Assembly: GCA_003162255.1 (NCBI GenBank)
Contig: PMMJ01000109.1
Span: 1,522-8,193 of the forward strand
Direction: 5' to 3'
Source of the DNA: Acidobacteriaceae bacterium
GTDB taxonomy: Bacteria > Acidobacteriota > Terriglobia > Terriglobales > Acidobacteriaceae
DNA length: 6,672 nucleotides
The notes under the pieces are model-generated. The model saw nothing but the letters and a program-made list of their open reading frames with translations. It was not told where the DNA came from and did no database searches. Position numbers and translations under genes: made by a program. Position 1 is the first letter of the stretch. Every line of letters begins with the position of its first letter. Shown one piece after another: positions 1 to 4,416 of the stretch.

Positions 1-64
1 TCCGTCCCTGGCCACCATCATTCCAAAGAACTTAGTGGAAATCTGGCGACAAAAGACTGGCAAA

Positions 65-88
65 ATCACCCACGGTCGATCACCCACG
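65..88. repeat. 10-bp direct repeat next to the integrase stop
   Basis: ATCACCCACG occurs at 65-74 and again at 79-88, a 14-bp period. The second copy ends one base before the integrase stop codon (90-92). Recombinases often bind short direct repeats (arm sites) near their own gene, but a 10-mer pair could be chance. No attachment core or tRNA gene is visible here. Confidence 0.35.
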
Positions 89-89
89 C

Positions 90-1294
90 CTACTGGATGA
101 GCTGTTGAGCGGTTTCCTCGTTCGGACCCACGGCTTCGATCATCTTCGCCTGAGCCTCCATGCGCTTGTCCATGCGCGAGTGCGCGTAGACCTTGAGCAG
201 GATTGAAGGGTCTGCCCAACGCAGCATGTCCTGAATAGTCTTGGAGTCGGTTCCAATCTCTACTAGGAACGAGGTTAATGCATGCCTGAGGTTGTGGAAG
301 CCAAACCTGTGACCGTGCGGAATGTCGATCACTTGTTTCGCTGCGGGCCGGAGATGATCCTCCACCAGCATGTTCGGGACACGCGGTTGCTTGCCCTTGA
401 GCCGGTCGGAACCGAAGATGAAGTCCTCGTCTCCCGCGTAAGCCGTAGTCTCCCGCCAGTTCTTCAGCAAGCCCATGACAAGCGAATGCAACACGACAGG
501 CTTCTTCGAGGCGGAGGACTTGGGTTCGCCAAACTTGCCCCGCACGAAATTGGAGACCACGTAGATGCGGAACTTGCCCCAATCGACATGCTTCCATCGC
601 AACGCGAGCACTTCGCCGATCCTCAATCCCGTCACCGCAACCAGTAAGGTCAGCAGCCGCTCGAATGCTTGCATCCGGCAGATGATATTCCAGCCTTGCT
701 GTGGCGTCACGAGAACGGCCTCGTACTCGGTGGTCGTGGCGATGTGAACATGTGTGACGGGATTCGCTTCCACCGTCCGCGGAATCAGGTCGTTCGCCTG
801 TGCAATCGAGTAAACCAGATGCATCACACCGCGGATTTTGTCCACCGTTGAATTCTCCAGGTCTTCTTCGTCCTGCACCGACTCCAACCACCTTTTGATT
901 TCTGAGGGCTTGATCTTCGAAGCCTCCATCTCTCCGAATCTTGGAAGCAGCCGCTTGCGAATGATGCGTTCTCTGTCCTCGATAGTGGACGCAGCTTTCG
1001 GCTTGCGCTTCTTCGATTCTGGCACCTTTTTTAATTCTTGCAGGTAAAATTCCGCAAGAACTGCGAAGGTCAGGGTTCCGCGTTTCGATCCTGGTTCGAT
1101 GGCATACAAGCGCCTGCGCTCTGCTTCCGCAAAAGCTTGAGCTTCCGTGGGAAAGTCTTGGACTCGCCCGATGACAGTGTGCGTTCGACCCACTTGTGGT
1201 CGGAGTCGCGTGTCACTTTGAAGCGCAGCACCCAAACCGCATCCCCCCCCAAACGTTCTTCTACTTTCAAACTTCCCCGATGCTCTCGAATCAT
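90..1294 (-). pseudogene. Tyrosine recombinase (phage/island-type integrase), interrupted by a one-base frameshift
   Basis: Tyrosine recombinases of this family cut and rejoin DNA to insert or excise phages and genomic islands. The catalytic body is intact in one frame. Numbering codons from the in-frame TTG at 1235, it has the box I Arg205 in TGLRIGEVLALRW, candidate beta-hairpin lysines around 239-245, His314-x-x-Arg317 in HNLRHA, Trp340 in the His/Trp position and the nucleophile Tyr350 in VYAHS. A SAM-like core-binding domain precedes it (about 55-160). The true N-terminus lies in another frame. It starts at the ATG at 1292-1294 behind GGAGG with a 6-nt spacer, and reads MIREHRGSLKVEER and VWVLRF, the usual AP2-like N-terminus. 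The two frames join as VERT-L-VIG if one base is restored near 1174/1175, giving about 401 residues. The break is a real mutation or a sequencing error. A functional restart inside the second frame is less likely. The family call is very secure. Confidence 0.9.
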
Positions 1295-1300
1295 CTATTT

Positions 1301-1305
1301 CCTCC
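1301..1305 (-). promoter_or_regulatory. Ribosome binding site that fixes the integrase start
   Basis: On the minus strand GGAGG is followed by six bases and then ATG at 1294. This is a near-ideal Shine-Dalgarno arrangement. It shows that translation was meant to begin in the short upstream frame and not at the TTG (1235) that opens the long catalytic frame. It is the main argument for reading the integrase as frameshifted. Confidence 0.7.
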
Positions 1306-1331
1306 GATTCGATTGCCGGGAACTGCCGGGG

Positions 1332-1511
1332 TTAATGATACCTCTTCGTAGACCGGCCATTTTGAAGGAAGTCCGCTCCCAGCCCGGAGGCGAGACCACC
1401 ATGTGTTTCTGCGACCAAGCCCGATCTGTCGTTCACGAATTTGTCCAAAGCAGGCCACTTCGTCGTTTTATTGCTGTGAAAAACTAGCGCTCCGTCGATC
1501 ACATGGAACAA
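1332..1511 (-). CDS. Possible small ORF between the 136-residue gene and the integrase; unknown
   Basis: An open minus-strand frame runs to a TAA at 1332-1334. It has no ATG. The best start is TTG at 1509-1511, preceded by GGAGGG with a 6-nt spacer, giving about 59 residues (LFHVIDGALVFH... to ...GRSTKRYH). A GTG at 1535 overlapping the upstream gene's stop is an alternative. It would sit in the same direction as the integrase, 37 nt before its start, so the three could be one transcript. I do not recognise the product and see no domain. It could equally be the displaced C-terminus of the 136-residue gene after a frameshift, or non-coding. Confidence 0.3.
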   Translation of the reverse strand: MFHVIDGALVFHSNKTTKWPALDKFVNDRSGLVAETHGGLASGLGADFLQNGRSTKRYH

Positions 1512-1524
1512 TTCCCGCCCTCCA

Positions 1525-1935
1525 CTATGAATCACTGATTTGGCCAGTCCCCTGCGCTGGTTTCTCAAGCGAGAGTACAAAGATGCTGTCCGCAGGAGGG
1601 CGAACCGTGAAGAACGAGGGAAGGCGCGGAAGAATGCTTTCCAGCACCTGCGTTAGATATAACTGCGCATCCTCATCGTTCGCATATTCCGGCAACGGCA
1701 CCAACATGAACATCGCCTTATCACCAGCATCCTTCCAGGCAATGAAGCCGGCTGGCAGACCAGCTCCGCACAGCAGGTCTGTTAGCTTCTTGCACCTACA
1801 GTCTTCGTCGTGGAATACGAGAAACGTGTATTGCTTGCAAAAATGTAGGACGACGGCAGCGCCTGCGAAGTGCAGTGTCATCTCATCAAGGTCCTTCAGC
1901 AGACTCTCAGCCGTGTGACCGTATGGGTCGCCCAT
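1525..1935 (-). CDS. Hypothetical protein, 136 residues, cysteine-containing
   Basis: I do not recognise this protein. It begins at ATG 1935 with an in-frame stop (TAA) directly before it, so no longer ATG start exists. The nearest purine-rich stretch (AAGGAG) is about 19 nt upstream, too far for a standard site, so a start further in, such as Met19, is possible. The chain looks like a soluble alpha/beta protein. It has a hydrophobic strand at about 25-42, then a cluster of cysteines (33, 46, 48, 56, including CRC), and a second hydrophobic strand at 73-82 (KAMFMLVPLP). There is no signal peptide or membrane segment. The opposite strand is open too, but its translation is Ser/Arg-rich and shadow-like. 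It is divergent from the 180-residue gene at 1985, with about 50 nt between them, and lies upstream of the integrase on the same strand. Confidence 0.6.
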   Translation of the reverse strand: MGDPYGHTAESLLKDLDEMTLHFAGAAVVLHFCKQYTFLVFHDEDCRCKKLTDLLCGAGLPAGFIAWKDAGDKAMFMLVPLPEYANDEDAQLYLTQVLESILPRLPSFFTVRPPADSIFVLSLEKPAQGTGQISDS

Positions 1936-1984
1936 TTATGAAGAAGTTTGGGTTCTCCTTGAAGTCACAGCAGAGGCTTACCGT

Positions 1985-2527
1985 TTGACCAGTAACTCAA
2001 GCAACAAATTGTCACGCGCCGAGGTCGCTCACAGCGAGGCTATGCTGGACAGTTCTCCTCTCTTCCTTGAGAACCTACTGCAGGCAAGTTTCGCACGCTT
2101 CCTCGCCCCGCTGCGCGACCAAATCCTTGAGCTCGCGGTGCAGCCGGACTGCTGGGGCGATCGCACCAGGGCTCGCCTGATCGCTGAACTCTTTGCTGGC
2201 CTAAGGGGGATTCCGGCCGAAGATGCGCGTGTGGAGGAAATCGTGCAGGTCTCAAATGTTGTGGTGCCCTGCTTCCTTCTCGAACTGGGACGCCGAAGAC
2301 GGCACATTGAGATCGAATTTCCTGCTGATCCCTGCGATTCCGGCGCTCGCTTTCGGCTCCGCGCCGGACCGTCCTGTCCGGTCTATTCCATCAACGGCAA
2401 GCAACTAGTCCGGCTAGTCGCCGAGTCCGGCGAGGAACTGGTCGGCCTTTGCTATTTCGGTGATCAGCGAAGCCGTGAAAACGTTGAGGCGCAGCTGCCT
2501 TTCACGGGCGGAACGACCGATTCCTAA
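1985..2527 (+). CDS. Hypothetical protein, about 180 residues
   Basis: I do not recognise this family. The frame is open from TTG 1985, which has AGAGG eight bases upstream and is the best-supported start. The first ATG (2042, residue 20) lacks a well-spaced site and would give 161 residues. The first half looks helical (SPLFLENLLQASFARFLAPL, then ARLIAELFAGL). From about residue 88 it turns to beta-like alternation (VSNVVVPCFLLELG, then RRRRHIEIEF, and later LVRLVAESGEELVGLCYFGD). Five cysteines are scattered (56, 96, 117, 131, 156) without a clear metal motif. No signal peptide or transmembrane helix is seen. The minus-strand and other plus-frame alternatives have Ser/Arg/Pro-rich compositions typical of shadows. 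It is divergent from the 136-residue gene, so the 49-nt gap (1936-1984) must hold both promoters. Confidence 0.6.
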   Translation: MTSNSSNKLSRAEVAHSEAMLDSSPLFLENLLQASFARFLAPLRDQILELAVQPDCWGDRTRARLIAELFAGLRGIPAEDARVEEIVQVSNVVVPCFLLELGRRRRHIEIEFPADPCDSGARFRLRAGPSCPVYSINGKQLVRLVAESGEELVGLCYFGDQRSRENVEAQLPFTGGTTDS

Positions 2528-2593
2528 ACACGGCCGCGTTCATCTTCTTCTTTCAACTATTTTCCGTTGACTGGATCCCCGACACTGTCGTCG

Positions 2594-2706
2594 CCAGATC
2601 GCCGCGCGAGTGATTGATGCTGGAAGTCGCTGGAGATGCGAAATCCCGGCCCGACAAAGGTCGATCAGCACAATCACTCGCGAGACAATCTGCCCACGAG
2701 ATCTGG
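2594..2706. repeat. Nested inverted repeat (possible structured RNA or palindromic mobile element)
   Basis: In the non-coding gap, CGCGAGTGATTG (2605-2616) is the exact reverse complement of 2671-2682. After a single unpaired A at 2617 the pairing continues for five more bases (2618-2622 with 2666-2670), giving 17 pairs around a 43-nt loop. An outer 7-bp pair, CCAGATC (2594-2600) and GATCTGG (2700-2706), encloses it. The loop contains a further 4-bp pair (2626-2629 with 2652-2655). The structure is not followed by a T-tract, so it is not a simple terminator for the gene ending at 2527. It could be a REP-like or MITE-like palindrome, a small RNA, or a decayed terminal repeat. The arms are seen directly; the role is unknown. 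Confidence 0.6.
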
Positions 2707-2777
2707 TTGAGGGCAAGGCTTGGCCCTGTAGGAACCGCGTATGCGGGTCGAGCCGGAAGATACAATCAGGGGCCTTC

Positions 2778-2793
2778 ATCCTGATATCCTGAT
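2778..2793. promoter_or_regulatory. 8-bp tandem repeat upstream of the two-gene module (candidate operator)
   Basis: ATCCTGAT occurs twice back to back, ending 30 nt before the ATG at 2824. Tandem or palindromic repeats at this distance are common operators in self-regulated toxin-antitoxin operons. No clean -10/-35 pair is visible, so the regulatory reading is inference only. Confidence 0.35.
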
Positions 2794-2823
2794 ACTGTTA
2801 GAGTGTGAATCGAAGGGGGTGAA

Positions 2824-3036
2824 ATGAGCCTTCCTGAAAATTCTTCGTGGAAAACACGACTGGTGGAGCGTGGGTTCCCGGATCGTTCATTTGACATTGA
2901 GTTTTGGCAGGAGCAGGGAGATGAGGCCATCTTTGCGGCTGCATGGGAAATGGTCGAATTAGCTGAGGAAATCAACCATGGCAGAAAACCCACACTACAA
3001 AGAACTGCTACAACTCTTAAACAAATTCGAAGTTGA
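2824..3036 (+). CDS. Small acidic protein, 70 residues, upstream partner of a nucleotidyltransferase
   Basis: The start is ATG 2824, behind AAGGGGGTGA (2813-2822), which differs at one base from the ideal Shine-Dalgarno sequence. The protein opens MSLPENSSWKTRL and has a conserved core at residues 21-50 (RSFDIEFWQEQGDEAIFAAA, then WEMVELAEEI) predicted to be mainly an acidic amphipathic helix. It ends in a basic tail. There is no signal peptide, membrane segment or recognisable DNA-binding motif. Its last 59 nt (2978-3036) also encode the start of the nucleotidyltransferase in another frame, so the two are almost certainly co-translated. By position it may be the antitoxin or specificity partner of that enzyme. 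That is inferred from gene order, not from a known domain. A second, start-less copy at 3999-4225 keeps 49 of 60 aligned residues with mostly silent differences, which supports this frame as truly coding. Confidence 0.75.
   Translation: MSLPENSSWKTRLVERGFPDRSFDIEFWQEQGDEAIFAAAWEMVELAEEINHGRKPTLQRTATTLKQIRS
2965..2968 (+). promoter_or_regulatory. Ribosome binding site of the nucleotidyltransferase, inside the upstream gene
   Basis: GAGG lies nine bases before ATG 2978, within the coding sequence of the 70-residue gene. The same GAGG is kept in the decayed copy (at about 4157-4160), where the ATG behind it has become AAG. The site explains how the overlapping second gene is started independently or by re-initiation. 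Confidence 0.5.
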
Positions 3037-3445
3037 ATATTTGGTTGTCGGTGGCTACGCAGTCATGAAGTACGGGGAGCCACGTTATACGAAAGATCTC
3101 GACGTGTGGGTACGCAATTCAGCGCAGAATTCAATCCGAGTAGTCGCAGCGCTCAAACAATTCGGGGCTCCTCTAGAGCATGATGGGATAAATGCAGAAA
3201 CATTCACCGGAAAGCAGGTGGTCTACCAAATTGGAGTCGCTCCCGTGCGCGTTGATATTCTGACCGAAATCACGGCCGTAGAGTTCTCCGATGCGTGGCA
3301 AAAGAAGGTTGCAAGCAGTTTCTTTGGTGTCCCGGTGCATTTCATTTCCCTGGATGACCTTTTGACCAACAAGCGTGCGTTAGGTTGTGACAGCGATCTG
3401 ACAGACCTTAAGCGGAATTCGAACGCGGCAAAGCCAGACAAATAG
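2978..3445 (+). CDS. Minimal nucleotidyltransferase (AbiEii/DUF6036-like), 155 residues
   Basis: The fold signature of the DNA polymerase beta-type nucleotidyltransferases is visible. There is a Gly-Gly pair (YLVVGGYAVMKYG, Gly25-Gly26), then Asp40-x-Asp42 in TKDLDVWV for metal binding, and a third acidic residue, Asp93, in VRVDIL. The C-terminus carries SLDDLLTNKRALG then DLTDLKR, close to the usual LLxNKxAxGRxxDLxDLE pattern, with Cys where Arg is common. Known relatives transfer nucleotides to RNA or protein in toxin-antitoxin and abortive-infection systems. Substrate and toxicity cannot be read here. The start, ATG 2978, has GAGG with a 9-nt spacer and lies inside the upstream 70-residue gene, overlapping it by 59 nt, so translation is probably coupled. 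No HEPN-type partner is present. The enzyme class is fairly sure; the biological role is inference. Length and motifs suggest it is intact. Confidence 0.85.
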   Translation: MAENPHYKELLQLLNKFEVEYLVVGGYAVMKYGEPRYTKDLDVWVRNSAQNSIRVVAALKQFGAPLEHDGINAETFTGKQVVYQIGVAPVRVDILTEITAVEFSDAWQKKVASSFFGVPVHFISLDDLLTNKRALGCDSDLTDLKRNSNAAKPDK

Positions 3446-3476
3446 GCTGCAACAAACCCACTTCCGATTCTGGCTT
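3431..3476. repeat. 8-bp inverted repeat across the nucleotidyltransferase stop
   Basis: AAGCCAGA (3431-3438) is the exact reverse complement of 3469-3476, with a 30-nt loop containing the TAG stop (3443-3445). Two more pairs (GC...GC) follow past one unpaired A. There is no T-tract, so it is not a typical terminator. It may stabilise the mRNA end or be chance. The rest of 3446-3649 shows no convincing gene. Confidence 0.3.
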
Positions 3477-3637
3477 GCACACTCAAAATCTGAACCGCCT
3501 GAGCAATCGCTAGCAGGGCTCGAATACCTTACCCCCAACGACAATGTGAATCAGCGTTTCCGAGCCAACTCTAGCGACAACGGGGACGAGGATATTCCAT
3601 TCTGAACGTCTGCCAGATCCCTACACATCCTTACGAA

Positions 3638-3642
3638 GGGAG
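3638..3642 (+). promoter_or_regulatory. Ribosome binding site of the Rad52-like fragment
   Basis: GGGAG with a 7-nt spacer before ATG 3650. It indicates that the front end of this gene is preserved although its core is lost. Confidence 0.45.
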
Positions 3643-3649
3643 AGCTGTC

Positions 3650-3895
3650 ATGAGCCCAGCCAACGGACACGCCAATAACTCTGCAAATATTCCCAGCACA
3701 GCAGTGCAGCAGTTTGCTCCACCGGCTAGCGACATAAACATCCCCACTATCCTGACACCGACCGCGGCAACGATCAAAGAACTGATCGCTAGTCTGGAGG
3801 TACCTATTCATCCTTCGGTGATCGAATGGCGCGTGACCAACACCAGCAAAGGTGGTTCGCCGCGCGGGCAGGTTAAGTGGGTGCGCCATGGCTAA
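3650..3895 (+). CDS. Truncated Rad52/Rad22-like annealing protein (N-terminal fragment), 81 residues
   Basis: Start ATG 3650 follows GGGAG with a 7-nt spacer, so the 5' end looks intact. Residues 1-40 are a disordered Asn/Ala/Pro-rich leader. Residues 42-75 (TIKELIASLEVPIHPSVIEW, then RVTNTSKGGSPRGQV) resemble the opening of phage-type Rad52/Rad22 proteins, where a short helix, a Pro-rich turn and an invariant-looking EWRV lead into the Arg-Ala-Tyr-rich annealing core. Here the core is missing: after GQV the reading ends KWVRHG-stop. Such proteins anneal single strands in phage and element recombination, so a fragment near an integrase fits a decayed element. The match is from memory of the family, not a search. 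The alternative is a genuine small protein of unknown function. No core continuation was found in the next 120 nt in any plus frame. Confidence 0.55.
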   Translation: MSPANGHANNSANIPSTAVQQFAPPASDINIPTILTPTAATIKELIASLEVPIHPSVIEWRVTNTSKGGSPRGQVKWVRHG

Positions 3896-3998
3896 ACCTC
3901 GTAGGTCGAAGTCCTGTAGTCTTCGAAGCGATCGTTGCGTTCAACCGTGATCTTGCGGGTTTTCACCTTGATAACGTGAAACCAGCTTAAGCGCAACC

Positions 3999-4225
3999 GA
4001 TTCAACGGGGAGAACACCATCCTTCCTCGAAACTCCATTTGGAAGACACGACTGGTGGAGGGCAGCTTCCCTGATCGATCGTTCAACATCGCGTTCTGGC
4101 AGGAGCAGGGAGATGAAGCCATTTTTGCTGCCGCATGGAAGATGGTGGAACTAGCTGAGGAAATCAGCCAAGGCAGAAAACCCACACTACACAGAACTGT
4201 TGCCTTGCCGACTTCCGGAGACTAA
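3999..4225 (+). pseudogene. Decayed second copy of the small protein/nucleotidyltransferase junction
   Basis: The segment aligns without gaps to 2807-3009. Over the 60 codons 4022-4201 there are 32 base differences (82% identity). Fifteen of the 26 changed codons are silent, so the frame evolved as a gene before breaking. The protein keeps SFNIAFWQEQGDEAIFAAAW and MVELAEEI and runs to TAA 4223-4225. The position of the first copy's ATG is ACC here, and no ATG, GTG or TTG occurs upstream in frame before a stop at 3977-3979. The nucleotidyltransferase ATG is AAG here, its frame continues only for AENPHYTELL, and the enzyme body is absent. The Shine-Dalgarno-like GGGGAG is retained six bases before an ATC (4019), so rare AUC initiation is a possible but weak alternative to loss of function. 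Confidence 0.8.
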
Positions 4226-4350
4226 TCACTGCAGCAAGACCCTCGACGCATGGCATGCAGCAGGTCGTAAAACTTGCGCGGACCTGCGCCCAGGATCCGG
4301 CCGTCCTTCATGACGGCATTCTCGTAAATGCGATGAACGCCGCGCCGTAA
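4222..4350 (-). pseudogene. Possible remnant of a gene C-terminus; unidentified
   Basis: A short minus-strand frame bounded by TGA (4351-4353) and TAG (4222-4224) reads RIYENAVMKDGRILGAGPRK, then FYDLLHAMRRGS. Its balanced composition looks more like real protein than a shadow. A 29-residue product could start at ATG 4311, but no strong ribosome site precedes it. The adjacent frame just upstream reads LFWEEFDYGAAF, so a frameshifted gene tail is conceivable. I do not recognise the family. It overlaps the last bases of the decayed plus-strand copy and lies beyond the terminator of the glycoside hydrolase. Confidence 0.2.
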
Positions 4351-4363
4351 TCAAATTCTTCCC

Positions 4364-4404
4364 AAAAAAGAAGCGCTCGGCACGGCTCGTGGCCGCTGGC
4401 GCTT
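4364..4404 (-). terminator. Rho-independent-like terminator of the glycoside hydrolase gene
   Basis: Read on the minus strand, starting 12 bases past the stop codon at 4417, AAGCGC (4404-4399) pairs with GCGCTT (4376-4371). This is followed after one C by six T (4369-4364). The 22-nt interior can fold further (GGC with GCC). The long loop makes it imperfect, but the stem plus T-run in the right place is persuasive. Confidence 0.55.
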
Positions 4405-4416
4405 TTAGTACTGGGT

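Noticed and set aside
1..89. tRNA gene or attachment core next to the integrase
   Set aside because: No cloverleaf arms or tRNA 3' end could be seen in the 89 bases available.
1403..1918. 171-residue plus-strand frame opposite the 136-residue gene
   Set aside because: Ser/Arg/Cys-rich and without motifs; typical antisense shadow.
2527..2540. Imperfect palindrome after the 180-residue gene followed by a pyrimidine stretch, as a terminator
   Set aside because: The stem has a mismatch and only a two-base loop, and the following tract is mixed C/T; too weak to call.
2540..2779. Minus-strand frames of 70-79 residues in the gap 2528-2823
   Set aside because: They cross the inverted repeat, are Arg/Ser-rich and lack ribosome sites; the gap is better read as non-coding.
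2766..2993. Minus-strand frame opposite the 70-residue gene, mirrored by a similar one at 3892-4185
   Set aside because: Both copies keep this antisense frame open, but it follows automatically from the conserved sense coding. The differences are mostly silent in the sense frame and the translation is Ser-rich with no ribosome site.
3551..3889. 112-residue minus-strand frame opposite the Rad52-like fragment
   Set aside because: Cys/Arg/Ser-rich shadow composition, no ribosome site; the plus frame has a good start and family-like sequence.
3906..3926. 6-bp hairpin TCGAAG...CTTCGA after the Rad52-like fragment, as a terminator
   Set aside because: Short stem with a 9-nt loop and no T-run; could be chance.
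3892..4000. Minus-strand tail reading WFHVIKVKTRKITVERNDRF and ending TSTYEV
   Set aside because: It looks protein-like, but it is only the end of the frame antisense to the decayed copy, with no start of its own. I could not tie it to a family.
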